From Candidatus Fimousia stercorigallinarum (GTDB taxonomy: Bacteria; Bacillota; Clostridia; Lachnospirales; Lachnospiraceae), in NCBI GenBank assembly GCA_018715775.1, contig DVKZ01000014.1, forward strand, positions 1 to 42,986: a DNA stretch of 42,986 nt, read 5' to 3'. The notes below the pieces were generated by a model. The model saw only the letters and a program-made list of their open reading frames with translations, did no database searches and was not told the DNA's origin. The translations under genes were made by a program, and so were the position numbers. How positions within the stretch are numbered: the stretch's first letter is position 1; each line of letters begins with the position of its first letter. Positions 1 through 9,254 of the stretch are shown piece after piece.

Positions 1-33
1 ATAATTAGATATGACTACTAACTGATCCTGACC

Positions 34-175
34 TATGACTACTCTCAAAATATTTATTCATCCAGAAAAATTGAAACAGCTTGTAAACGCGATATCAACT
101 TTATGTGTGGTTGCTTGCCGGGAAAAGGCACCTAACCACAGCTATCGGATGAACTGTTCGATCCAGGTGGAAGGT
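34..175 (+). pseudogene. Degenerate fragment of an IS1182-like transposase N-terminal region
   Basis: Frame from 34 reads YDYSQNIYSSRKIETACKRDINFM, resembling the IS1182-family motif (YSSRKIE.ACKRDI.FM); reading frame then breaks (LLAGK / APNHS in other frames) with stops. No intact ORF. Confidence 0.6.
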
Positions 176-220
176 TAAAATATAGAAAAAACAAATATCT
201 TTATTAAAGTACGCAAAAAA

Positions 221-265
221 ACGGAAGTAAGCCACAGTATACAGGTGAGATTACTTCCGTTTTTC
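221..265. terminator. Probable bidirectional intrinsic terminator
   Basis: ACGGAAGTAA ... TTACTTCCGT perfect 10-bp stem flanked by A7 on the left and T5 on the right; lies downstream of the minus-strand VOC gene. Confidence 0.8.
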
Positions 266-341
266 CCTTTAGATTAAGCGAGGGAGTCGCTTTATCATCT
301 AATTTGATAATTTTGCGACACACTCTTTAATATGTATGCTT

Positions 342-707
342 CTAGCGTTCCGGAACGATTTCAATCCAGTATCCATCCGGATCCGTAATAAAGTAAATGC
401 CCATGTCCGGATTTTCAAATGCGATGCAGCCCATATCTTCGTGCTTTTTATGTGCAGCATCGTAATCGTCTGTTGTGAATGCCAGATGGAATTCTTCATC
501 ACCGAGATCGTATGGTTCTGTACGGTCGCGCAGCCAGGTCAGCTCAAGCTGGAATGACGTGCTTCCATCACCGAGGTATTTTAAGATAAAACTGCCATCA
601 GACGCAGCTTTTTCGCGGACAACATCAAGACCGAGTGCTTCTTTATAAAAAGCAATGCTTTTTTCCAGATCGAAAACGTTAAAATTGAAATGATTAAATT
701 GAAACAT
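342..707 (-). CDS. VOC/glyoxalase family protein (lactoylglutathione lyase-like)
   Basis: 121 aa; FNHFNFNVFDLEKSIAFYKEALGL... HLAFTTDDYDAAHKKHEDMGC... YFITDPDGYWIEIVPER typical of glyoxalase fold. Confidence 0.9.
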   Translation of the reverse strand: MFQFNHFNFNVFDLEKSIAFYKEALGLDVVREKAASDGSFILKYLGDGSTSFQLELTWLRDRTEPYDLGDEEFHLAFTTDDYDAAHKKHEDMGCIAFENPDMGIYFITDPDGYWIEIVPER

Positions 708-845
708 TGTAAAATTCCCTCCATGTTTTGATTTTCTTTCTACATTGTACCATGTTTTTCTAGAAAAACATATTAATTAGTGTACAACAGGAAAAAAAAG
801 AGTATAATGGATTTAACATGTAAATGTGAATGAATAGGAGGAAAG

Positions 846-2390
846 ATGATGAAATTAAAGCGATTGATCGCAGTGCTGCTCGTGTTTGCGTTGAGTTTTT
901 CATGTATCAATCTTCAAACGACAGATACTCAGGCGGCGTCAAAAACTTATTGGATCAAGGTGAATAAAAAGGCCAATGTTGCAACCGTTTATGAAAAGCA
1001 AAGTGGAAAATGGGTTGCAGTAAAAGCGATGCTTGTTTCCTGTGGGGGAAGCAACACTCCAAGTGGTACATATAATACGAAAGCAAAATACCGTTGGCAT
1101 ACATTAATGGGACCAAGCTACGGACAGTATTGTACCAGGATCGTAGATGGCATTTTATTCCATTCCGTATGGTATTATACAAATGGAAACAGGAAGTCTC
1201 AGGCAGTAAAAGAGTTTAATAAACTTGGTTCAACAGCTTCCCACGGCTGTGTCCGTGTTTCAACGGCAGATGCAAAGTGGATCTATAACAACTGTAAGAT
1301 CGGAACAAAGGTAACGATTTATTCCAGCTCTGATCCGGGTCCGCTTGGCAAGCCGGCTGCTTATAAGATGCCTTCCAGTGCCGGTACAAGAAACTGGGAT
1401 CCGACAGATGCAAGCTCCAGCAATCCATATTATCAGAGCCTTCCAGTGCTGAAAAAGAAAGTTTCCAGCGTTTCCTATGGAAGCAGCAAATATTCTACTG
1501 CTAAAAAGCTGGTGACGGCAGAACAGAAAAATGGAAAATCGTTGAAGAGCCTGGACATTACGGTTACAAAATATAGTTCTTCCAAGAAAAAATATGTATC
1601 TGCGAAGTACAGAACAAAGTCCGCCGGAAAATACAGGATCAAGTATAAGGCAGTTGGTTCCAAGGGAGTGTCAATCACAAAGACATTTGGTTTTATAGTG
1701 AATAAAGATGTAAGTGAACCGACCGTTACGCTTAAGAACACATCCGATACAATCTGTAAGGATACGAAGAATGCCGCTCAGTGGCTGAAATCCGCAAAGA
1801 TGAAAGATGGTACGAACCGCAAGACAGCGGCAAAAGTATATATTAAGAAACCGGGAAGTTCTTCTTACAGTTCTGCATTGAGCTATACAAAAGCGAAATC
1901 TTATGTATTCAGCAAGACCGGAACTTATAAGGTAAAATATGTTGTAACGAACAAGAATAAAACTTCGGTAAAAACATCAAAGACGGTAACCGTAAAAGTA
2001 AAAGCTCCGACAATGACACAGAACACGTCGCTGCCTGTAAAAGTAGAAACAGGTAAATTAGGAGCATTAAAAGATTATGTGACAGCAAAAGACTATAATG
2101 GCAAAGCACTCAGCGTTAAGATTAAAATCCTGGATGCAGAAGGAAATGTCGTAACAGAATCTGCCATGAGACAGACACCAGGTACGTATAACGTTACATT
2201 TGCTGCCAGAGGAACCAATGACATTAAAGTTAAGATGAAGATTCAGTTTACGATCTATGCTGTGGAACAGGCGCCGGATAATTCAACAGAGCCTGTACCG
2301 GATACGGAAACAGCAACAGAGGCCGAAACGGCAACGGAAGAAACCACGGGAAGTTCAGAAACTGAGACAACAACAGAACAGGCACAGTAA
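846..2390 (+). CDS. Secreted L,D-transpeptidase (YkuD domain) with long C-terminal region
   Basis: Signal peptide; catalytic HGCVRVS motif; Ser/Lys-rich Ig-like C-terminal region and Thr/Glu tail. Confidence 0.88.
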   Translation: MMKLKRLIAVLLVFALSFSCINLQTTDTQAASKTYWIKVNKKANVATVYEKQSGKWVAVKAMLVSCGGSNTPSGTYNTKAKYRWHTLMGPSYGQYCTRIVDGILFHSVWYYTNGNRKSQAVKEFNKLGSTASHGCVRVSTADAKWIYNNCKIGTKVTIYSSSDPGPLGKPAAYKMPSSAGTRNWDPTDASSSNPYYQSLPVLKKKVSSVSYGSSKYSTAKKLVTAEQKNGKSLKSLDITVTKYSSSKKKYVSAKYRTKSAGKYRIKYKAVGSKGVSITKTFGFIVNKDVSEPTVTLKNTSDTICKDTKNAAQWLKSAKMKDGTNRKTAAKVYIKKPGSSSYSSALSYTKAKSYVFSKTGTYKVKYVVTNKNKTSVKTSKTVTVKVKAPTMTQNTSLPVKVETGKLGALKDYVTAKDYNGKALSVKIKILDAEGNVVTESAMRQTPGTYNVTFAARGTNDIKVKMKIQFTIYAVEQAPDNSTEPVPDTETATEAETATEETTGSSETETTTEQAQ

Positions 2391-2402
2391 TCAAATAATG
2401 AG

Positions 2403-2437
2403 AAGGGGATCCTTGAAATCAGGGTCCTCTTTTTGCG
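2403..2437 (+). terminator. Intrinsic terminator
   Basis: GGGGATCC TTGAAATCA GGGTCCTC stem (with G-U pairs) followed by TTTTT. Confidence 0.7.
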
Positions 2438-2468
2438 TTGATTTGAAAAAAGTAAAGCCGGCGAGTTA

Positions 2469-2496
2469 TTGACAAGAATCCTGTATATGGTAAAAT
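2469..2496 (+). promoter_or_regulatory. Putative sigma-A promoter of leuS
   Basis: TTGACA (2469) - 16 nt - TAAAAT (2491) with TGG extended -10. Confidence 0.6.
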
Positions 2497-2562
2497 ATAA
2501 AAGTTAAATTGTATAAAAATTCTTTTATTACATATAAAAGATAATATTAGGAGGAATCAATC

Positions 2563-4989
2563 ATGGCAACACCTTATAATCATAAGGCCATTGAAGCAAA
2601 ATGGCGCCGTAATTGGGAGGAACACCCGATTAATGTAGATGATGGAAAAAAGGAAAAGTATTACTGCCTGGATATGTTTCCATATCCATCCGGTAATGGA
2701 CTTCATGTAGGACACTGGAGAGGTTATGTAATCTCTGATGTATGGAGCCGTTATAAAATGATGCATGGATACTACCTGATCCATCCGATGGGATGGGATG
2801 CGTTTGGTCTGCCTGCAGAAAATTATGCGATCAAACATGGTGTTCATCCGGCAATCTCTACAGCGGAGAATGTAAAAAATATTAAACGTCAGATCAATGA
2901 GATTGCAGCAATCTATGATTGGGATCGAGAAGTCAATACAACAGATCCGAATTATTATAAATGGACACAGTGGATTTTTGTAAAAATGTTTAAAGAAGGT
3001 CTGGCTTATGAAAAACAGATGCCGATCAACTGGTGTCCATCCTGTAAAACAGGTCTTGCAAACGAAGAAGTTGTCGATGGTAAGTGCGAACGCTGCCATT
3101 CAGAAGTTACTAAGAAAAATCTTCGTCAGTGGATGTTAAAGATCACGGCATATGCAGACCGTCTTCTTGATGATCTTGATAAACTGGACTGGCCGGAAAA
3201 AGTTAAGAAGATGCAGTCTGACTGGATTGGAAAATCTCATGGTGCAGAAGTTGACTTCAAGATCGATGGACGTGAAGAAACGATCACTGTTTATACGACA
3301 AGACCAGATACTTTATATGGAGCTACCTTTATGGTTCTTGCACCGGAGCATGAACTGGCAGCATCTCTGGCAACAGAAGAGACAAAAGAGGCTGTTGACG
3401 ATTACATTTTCAGATCCTCTATGAGATCTTCTGTAGACCGTATGCAGGATAAAGAAAAAACGGGTGTATTTACGGGAAGTTATGCGATCAACCCATTAAA
3501 TGGAGCAAAAGTACCGATTTGGTTATCTGATTATGTACTGGCAGATTATGGTACCGGCGCCATCATGTGCGTACCGGCACACGATGACCGTGACTTTGAG
3601 TTTGCAAAGAAGTTTGATATTCCGATTATCCAGGTTATCGCAAAAGACGGAAAAGAAATTGAAAATATGACAGAAGCCTATACAGAAGCTTCCGGAATCA
3701 TGATCAATTCCGGTGACTGGAACGGAATGGAATCTGCCGTATTAAAAGAAGAAGCACCGGACATGATTGAGAAATGGGGCTTTGGTAAGAAAACAACGAA
3801 TTATAAATTAAGAGACTGGGTATTCTCTCGTCAGCGCTACTGGGGTGAACCGATTCCGATCATCCATTGTGAAAAATGCGGGGTTGTTCCGGTACCGGAA
3901 GAAGACTTACCGGTATTGCTTCCGGACGTTGAAAAATACGAACCGACAGGAACCGGAGAATCTCCTCTGGCTGCAATTGACAGCTGGGTAAATACAACGT
4001 GCCCTTGCTGTGGAGGTCCTGGTAAACGTGAAACGAATACAATGCCTCAGTGGGCAGGTTCTTCCTGGTATTTCTTAAGATATGTAGATAATAAGAATGA
4101 TAAAGAATTAGTAAGCCGTGAAAAAGCAGATAAATATTTACCGGTAGATATGTATATCGGTGGTGTGGAACACGCCGTACTGCACTTATTATATGCGCGT
4201 TTCTATACGAAATTCTTACATGATATCGGAGTTGTAGATTTCGACGAACCATTTAAGAGATTATTTAACCAGGGAATGGTATGTGGACGTGACCGTGAGA
4301 CAGGTGCCGCAACGAAGATGAGTAAATCTCTCGGCAATATCGTTTCACCGGATGATATGGTTCGCGATTACGGATGTGATTCTCTGAGAATGTATGAATT
4401 GTTCATTGGACCGCCGGAATTAGATTCTATCTGGGACGACAGAGGAATGGAAGGAATCTATCGTTTCTTAAACCGTCTGTGGAATATGTTTACGGACAAT
4501 AAAGATAAAGAGGTCAAAGAAACGAAAGAACTTGTAAAAATCCGCAATAAGATGATTTATGATATTACTACACGTCTGGAACAGTTCAGTTTGAATACCG
4601 TTATTTCCGGATTTATGGAATATAACAACAAATTAATGGAACTCACGAAAAAAGGCGGCGTAGATAAGGAAACATTAAAGACTCTGACATTGTTGATCGC
4701 TCCATTTGCACCTCATATTGCAGAAGAGATGTGGGAACAGCTTGGAGGAACCGATTCTGTATTCCATCAGAGCTGGCCGGTATATGATGAATCGAAGATG
4801 AAAGATGATGAGATCACAATTCCGGTTCAGGTAAATGGAAAGACAAGAGCAACCATTGTAATTTCCGCAGATGCTCCGAAAGATGAGATTCTTGTGGCAG
4901 CTAAGGAAGCAGTTGCATCAAAGATCACGGGAACGATTCGAAAAGAAATCTATGTTCCTGGCAAGATCGTCAATATTGTTGCAAAATAA
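2563..4989 (+). CDS. leuS: Leucyl-tRNA synthetase
   Basis: 808 aa; class I signature PYPSGNGLHVGHWRGY, KMSKSLGN, LeuRS editing domain; RBS AGGAGG. Confidence 0.98.
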   Translation: MATPYNHKAIEAKWRRNWEEHPINVDDGKKEKYYCLDMFPYPSGNGLHVGHWRGYVISDVWSRYKMMHGYYLIHPMGWDAFGLPAENYAIKHGVHPAISTAENVKNIKRQINEIAAIYDWDREVNTTDPNYYKWTQWIFVKMFKEGLAYEKQMPINWCPSCKTGLANEEVVDGKCERCHSEVTKKNLRQWMLKITAYADRLLDDLDKLDWPEKVKKMQSDWIGKSHGAEVDFKIDGREETITVYTTRPDTLYGATFMVLAPEHELAASLATEETKEAVDDYIFRSSMRSSVDRMQDKEKTGVFTGSYAINPLNGAKVPIWLSDYVLADYGTGAIMCVPAHDDRDFEFAKKFDIPIIQVIAKDGKEIENMTEAYTEASGIMINSGDWNGMESAVLKEEAPDMIEKWGFGKKTTNYKLRDWVFSRQRYWGEPIPIIHCEKCGVVPVPEEDLPVLLPDVEKYEPTGTGESPLAAIDSWVNTTCPCCGGPGKRETNTMPQWAGSSWYFLRYVDNKNDKELVSREKADKYLPVDMYIGGVEHAVLHLLYARFYTKFLHDIGVVDFDEPFKRLFNQGMVCGRDRETGAATKMSKSLGNIVSPDDMVRDYGCDSLRMYELFIGPPELDSIWDDRGMEGIYRFLNRLWNMFTDNKDKEVKETKELVKIRNKMIYDITTRLEQFSLNTVISGFMEYNNKLMELTKKGGVDKETLKTLTLLIAPFAPHIAEEMWEQLGGTDSVFHQSWPVYDESKMKDDEITIPVQVNGKTRATIVISADAPKDEILVAAKEAVASKITGTIRKEIYVPGKIVNIVAK

Positions 4990-5090
4990 ACGGATAATTA
5001 AATACAAAGTTTTAAAGTGTGTGAAGATGATGGCGTAGGCAGAGTAGAAATATTCTCCACGTCATTTTCTTTCAAAGGGGAAAAGGTAGA

Positions 5091-6428
5091 ATGGAAAAAC
5101 GTTTGCAATATAATTTAACCGAAGGAAATGTTGCCAGTCAGTTGATCCGTTATGCAATACCGTTGCTGCTGACGAGTTTATTTCAGTCAATGTACAGTTT
5201 AGTTGATATTTTGGTAGCCGGAAATTATGTTGGAAGCAGAGGAATCTCTGCGATCAATAATTCCAGTCTGGTCATCCTGCTGATTACGAAAATCGCGATC
5301 GGGATCACGCAGGGCGGCAATATCATCATTGGACAGTATTTCGGTGCGGGTGAGGAGAAAAAGAAGAGAGAGGCCATTGGAACATTGACCCTGCTATCGA
5401 TCGTTCTTGGTATTATCAGTATGATCGTCTTTTATTTTGGTGCGGAATGGATTTTGATCCGATTGAAAGCACCCGCACTGCAGGAGGCGAAAGAATATCT
5501 GCAGATTTGTGCGATCGGACTCGGCTTTGTATGGCTTTATAATGCATTGAGTGGGATCCTTCGTGCTATGGGAAATTCCAGGATGCCGATGAACTGTATT
5601 ATCGTATCCACTTTATTAAATATTGTTCTGGATTTTCTGTTTGTCGGAGGCTTTTCTATGGGAACGGCCGGAGCGGCCTATGCAACGGTCTTTTCACAGA
5701 TTGTGTCCTGTGTGATCGCATTTGTATATTTGTTTTTGAATCGACAGATTTTCAGCTTTCAGCTGTCGAATATGAAAATACGATTGAATGAGATGAAGAA
5801 AATTTTCCGCCTCGGAATCCCGTCTGCGATCCAAATGACGATTGCCGGTTTTTCCTGGCTGTTTGTCACTTATATGATCAATCAGTATGGCGTCGATGTT
5901 TCGGCCGGAAATGGGATCAGTATCAAGATCAAAGATACGTGCCAGCTGCTTTTGTCAGCGATGAATCTTGCCTCTTCGACGATGATTGCACAAAATCTTG
6001 GTGCGAAAAAGTATGATCGTGTCATGGTGATCGTCAATACGGCAATTAAGATCAATCTTATTCTCGCATTATGTACGATTGTAATCTGCCAGATCTTCGG
6101 TGGAGCTATGGTTGGATTCTTTACGAATAATGTGGCGGCGGCAGCAGCGGGAACTCTGAATCTTCGGATCGAGATCTTCGGACAGATCTTTTATGCTATC
6201 TTTTTGATTTATAATTCTCTGTCTATCGGAGCCGGACAATCTGAGTTTGCAATGTTCAACTCTTTTATGAACTGTATTGTCGTTCGGATCGTGCTCTGCT
6301 ATATTTTTGATAAGATATGGGGACTGACCGGAATTTACATTGCGTGCATGGCAGCAACCTTTGTTTCTTGTCCGATTGGTTGGATTTATGCGAAAAGCGG
6401 ATGTTGGAAAAGGGATATTGTCCACTAG
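5091..6428 (+). CDS. MATE family multidrug efflux transporter
   Basis: 445 aa, 12 TM-like, N-term LIRYAIPLLLTSLFQSMYSLVDILVAGNYVG typical MATE. Confidence 0.93.
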   Translation: MEKRLQYNLTEGNVASQLIRYAIPLLLTSLFQSMYSLVDILVAGNYVGSRGISAINNSSLVILLITKIAIGITQGGNIIIGQYFGAGEEKKKREAIGTLTLLSIVLGIISMIVFYFGAEWILIRLKAPALQEAKEYLQICAIGLGFVWLYNALSGILRAMGNSRMPMNCIIVSTLLNIVLDFLFVGGFSMGTAGAAYATVFSQIVSCVIAFVYLFLNRQIFSFQLSNMKIRLNEMKKIFRLGIPSAIQMTIAGFSWLFVTYMINQYGVDVSAGNGISIKIKDTCQLLLSAMNLASSTMIAQNLGAKKYDRVMVIVNTAIKINLILALCTIVICQIFGGAMVGFFTNNVAAAAAGTLNLRIEIFGQIFYAIFLIYNSLSIGAGQSEFAMFNSFMNCIVVRIVLCYIFDKIWGLTGIYIACMAATFVSCPIGWIYAKSGCWKRDIVH

Positions 6429-6527
6429 CCAAATGATATATTGAAAAGTGTATACAAGGAACATTTTTCAAAAAAGAAGAAAAAATTACACAAATTGTCT
6501 GAAATGAAGAAATTTATTCAAAAAGTA

Positions 6528-6556
6528 TTGACCGTCACATACGGGCATGATATCAT
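6528..6556 (+). promoter_or_regulatory. Putative promoter of the NagB-like gene
   Basis: TTGACC - 17 nt - TATCAT. Confidence 0.55.
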
Positions 6557-6602
6557 AATTATGAAGGTGTTAAAGGTGAATACAATTTAATAAGGAGGGT
6601 CT

Positions 6603-7091
6603 ATGATCGTTTACTGCAAAGAAAATGAGCACGACATGTACTTAGTTGCAGCAAATATGATTGCTTCGCAAATTTTGAAGAAACCGGGTAGTGTTTTTGG
6701 GATTATTGGCGATTTTGACGAAAACGAACAAATCACTTCGATCTTACGAAACTGGTCAGACGCCGGCTATATTGACTTTTCTCAAGCATCTATCATAGAG
6801 TATGAAGACCGCGAGTCGTTTCAGGCAAATGTTGATCTTTTGTTTTTTGGAATCTGTGATAAGACAGAGATTCCCCGATTGTATGAATGTTATCAGGCAA
6901 TCAAGAATTCGGAACAGGTTTTATCCGTTGCGTGCGGGAAAAATAATGCACATAAAGTAAGATCCATTTTTGAGGAACAGGTTTTGTCTGAAAACCCAGC
7001 TGCAATAGTACAGTCTCACGAGAATGTTATATTAGTTGGAGAGAAGGCAGCTTTATCTGGTTTGTCCAAAACTGGTAAATGGTATTACTAA
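6603..7091 (+). CDS. Shortened NagB-like (glucosamine-6-phosphate isomerase fold) protein, probably non-catalytic
   Basis: 162 aa; N-term IASQILKKPGSVFGI and C-term LSVACGKNNAHKVRSIFEEQVLSENPAAIVQSHENVILVGEKAAL align with NagB ends; middle is shortened. Confidence 0.65.
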   Translation: MIVYCKENEHDMYLVAANMIASQILKKPGSVFGIIGDFDENEQITSILRNWSDAGYIDFSQASIIEYEDRESFQANVDLLFFGICDKTEIPRLYECYQAIKNSEQVLSVACGKNNAHKVRSIFEEQVLSENPAAIVQSHENVILVGEKAALSGLSKTGKWYY

Positions 7092-7103
7092 CACTGGAGG
7101 ATT

Positions 7104-7147
7104 AGGATGCCGCAGTTCAATATATGATTGACTGCGGCATCCTTTTT
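7104..7147 (+). terminator. Strong intrinsic terminator
   Basis: GGATGCCGCAGT ... ACTGCGGCATCC TTTTT, perfect 12-bp stem. Confidence 0.92.
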
Positions 7148-7163
7148 AAATTTCTGCAGTTTT

Positions 7164-7430
7164 TCACTGATTCAGAAGCGTCTGTATAAAAGCGAGTTTC
7201 TGCTTTTCGGCAGGTGACATATCTTCTTTCAAGACGTCTAAAATCAGGTTTTTTTCATCCGAAGTAAAGGTCATGCCGGCTTTTTCCAGCGACTGACTGG
7301 TCTGCATCAGGATGGGAAGAAATTCTTCCGGCGTTTTTCCTGCTGCGTTTTCCATTAAAAGTGTCATAACCGCGAGCTTTTCCGGTGAGATATTACGGAT
7401 CCTTGGATCACTCATCCATTTTGGGTTCAT
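7164..7430 (-). CDS. Conserved-looking hypothetical protein (88 aa), coupled to upstream gene
   Basis: Start codon overlaps the stop of the 7427-7852 gene (ATGA-type); protein-like composition. Confidence 0.7.
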   Translation of the reverse strand: MNPKWMSDPRIRNISPEKLAVMTLLMENAAGKTPEEFLPILMQTSQSLEKAGMTFTSDEKNLILDVLKEDMSPAEKQKLAFIQTLLNQ

Positions 7431-7852
7431 GTTTCACCTCGATTATTTTTTTGGATCAGGTCATTTAAGAGGGATGACAGCATATCATTAGAAGAAGATG
7501 AAGTTTCGGGTATGCTTTCTACTGCATCTGTCTTTGTGTCGGCAGAAGCAGGGAGGCTGCCCATGATATCCTGATAATTTTGATAAATGCGCAGCATTTT
7601 CATTGCATTTATCATCGTGTCGATTTGTTTCGCGACTTCCGGGGCTGCTCTTGCTTTCATGGCAATGAGCATTTGCTCCATATTGATGTTGCTGGAATCC
7701 ATATTGCAGGCGCTGATCATTTCTTCTGTATCATAATCACGGAGGACTTTTTGAAGTTCCTGAAATTTCAAAATACCGGCAACCGGCCGTTTCAGATTTT
7801 TTGAAATATATGGGAATGCAGCTTCCAGCATATCGATATAGGTATCGTCCAT
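7427..7852 (-). CDS. Hypothetical protein (about 141 aa)
   Basis: ORF 7427..7879 trimmed to internal ATG at 7852 preceded by AAAGGAAAG; MDDTYIDMLEAAFPYISKNLKRPVAGILKFQELQKVL... Confidence 0.72.
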   Translation of the reverse strand: MDDTYIDMLEAAFPYISKNLKRPVAGILKFQELQKVLRDYDTEEMISACNMDSSNINMEQMLIAMKARAAPEVAKQIDTMINAMKMLRIYQNYQDIMGSLPASADTKTDAVESIPETSSSSNDMLSSLLNDLIQKNNRGET

Positions 7853-7909
7853 GAGGCACTTTCCTTTCGCTTCTATCATAAGCTATTTTATGGGGAGGTG
7901 AGAGAAAAT

Positions 7910-8110
7910 ATGAGTACAAAATTAGTGGAAGATGAAAATACGGTATTTGAAATTGATGAAGAGTGTCTGAGAGAAAAAGCGAAACAGGCGGATGAGGAAA
8001 AGACAGTGGAACTGGACGATCTTTGCCATATGCAGACATGTGGAAAAAAAAAGAATGGCTGTAACCATTGCTGGTTGATCGTATTGCTTTTCTGCATATG
8101 CTGTCGCTAA
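7910..8110 (+). CDS. Small acidic protein with Cys-rich hydrophobic C-terminus (66 aa)
   Basis: ATG at 7910 preceded by GGGAGGTGAG; ends CGKKKNGCNHCWLIVLLFCICCR; followed by a terminator. Confidence 0.75.
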   Translation: MSTKLVEDENTVFEIDEECLREKAKQADEEKTVELDDLCHMQTCGKKKNGCNHCWLIVLLFCICCR

Positions 8111-8132
8111 GTAATCCGCGATAAGGCACAAT

Positions 8133-8179
8133 AAAAACAGGCAAATGGAAGGGATCGCATTTCTATTTGCCTGTTTTTT
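8133..8179 (+). terminator. Intrinsic terminator
   Basis: ACAGGCAAAT ... ATTTGCCTGT followed by TTTTT. Confidence 0.88.
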
Positions 8180-8191
8180 GGAAAAAAATAT

Positions 8192-8227
8192 GGAGATGTA
8201 TAGACACCAGAGCGCCTATACATCTCC
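8192..8227 (-). terminator. Intrinsic terminator for the Cys-rich gene, possibly bidirectional
   Basis: GGAGATGTATAG ... CTATACATCTCC perfect 12-bp stem; minus-strand exit is ATATTTTTTT, plus-strand exit TTTT. Confidence 0.88.
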
Positions 8228-8271
8228 TTTTAACAGTTACGTGAATCGATTAAATACGACTTACCGATTAC

Positions 8272-8478
8272 TTAGCATCCGCATCCGCCGCAGCAGAATA
8301 ACAAGATGATGATCCATAAGCAGGAATTATTATCGCATCCGCAATCGCTTCCGCCGAATAATCCGTTGTCTCCATTGCAGCAGCATAATAAAAGGATGAT
8401 CCAGATAAGGCTGTTGCCGCATCCGCAATTACTTCCTCCACAACCATTTCCGCAGCCTGTAGCAGCTAAATCACTCAT
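8272..8478 (-). CDS. Cys/Gly-rich small protein, high-cysteine (HCP-like) type, possibly spore associated
   Basis: 68 aa MSDLAATGCGNGCGGSNCGCGNSLIWIILLLCCCNGDNGLFGGSDCGCDNNSCLWIIILLFCCGGCGC; RBS GGAGGTAACC upstream on minus strand. Confidence 0.82.
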   Translation of the reverse strand: MSDLAATGCGNGCGGSNCGCGNSLIWIILLLCCCNGDNGLFGGSDCGCDNNSCLWIIILLFCCGGCGC

Positions 8479-8564
8479 TTCGGTTACCTCCGAATTTTCA
8501 TTACACTATATACTATGCAGAGCTTAAAACAGGGTGCCGGAAATTTTCGGATTTTTAAATACGC

Positions 8565-9092
8565 TTATCTGGAGACTGTTTTTTTCATATTGATGCGGAA
8601 ATCCGGAATCTGTGATACGACCGGGAGCAGGATTATTGAAAAAATTAAGCCGGAAATTCCCTGAATAAGGTTAGCGGGTACGCTGGCAAATGCGCCGGCT
8701 CCATAAAGAAAATATTCAAAGAAGCAGTATCCGCCGGCAACAATGATCGTTGAAAAGATTCCGCAGATCAAACAAGAAAGTATTTTCGGAATTCCGTGTT
8801 TTGAAGCAGAACGATATACGATAGCAACGACGGCCGCAATAATGAATTTAACGGTAAATGTGATCGGGACATAGATAAAATATCCGCCGATCAGGTCAGC
8901 AAGAGCAGAGCCGAGTCCTGCAGCAAGCGCGCCATAAAACGGTCCAAGTGTGATTCCGGATAATATGACTAAAGCATCCCCCGGATGGATATATCCGCCT
9001 GTTCCGGGAGTAGGAATATGAATACTCATTGTTGCAACGCAAGTAAGTGCAGCAAACAGTGCACCATAAACTAGTTGTTTTGTTTTTTCCAT
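8565..9092 (-). CDS. ECF transporter S component family protein
   Basis: 175 aa, about 5-6 TM; LVYGALFAALTCVATM... GGYIHPGDALVILSGITLGPFYGALAAGLGSALADLIGGY typical of ECF S-components. Confidence 0.87.
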   Translation of the reverse strand: MEKTKQLVYGALFAALTCVATMSIHIPTPGTGGYIHPGDALVILSGITLGPFYGALAAGLGSALADLIGGYFIYVPITFTVKFIIAAVVAIVYRSASKHGIPKILSCLICGIFSTIIVAGGYCFFEYFLYGAGAFASVPANLIQGISGLIFSIILLPVVSQIPDFRINMKKTVSR

Positions 9093-9254
9093 AATATGAG
9101 TCTCCTCCTTTTTTGTAATATTAAGAATGAAGCTATTGTAGTATTATTGTGGATTGTTTTAAATAGCCAGTTTTTGAAAAAATAATGGATCCAGTTTGTA
9201 TAATAACAGAGACCGCATAGGATAAGAATTATGATGGAAACAGGGTTTCTCTTA

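Noticed and set aside
2391-2562. T-box leader for leuS
   Set aside because: Only about 70 nt between the candidate promoter and the start codon; no T-box sequence or antiterminator seen.
2557-3099. Minus-strand 180-aa ORF
   Set aside because: Wholly antisense to leuS, no family resemblance, no RBS; a shadow ORF.
6069-6471. Minus-strand ORFs overlapping the MATE gene 3' end
   Set aside because: Antisense to a clear CDS, no RBS or recognisable domain.
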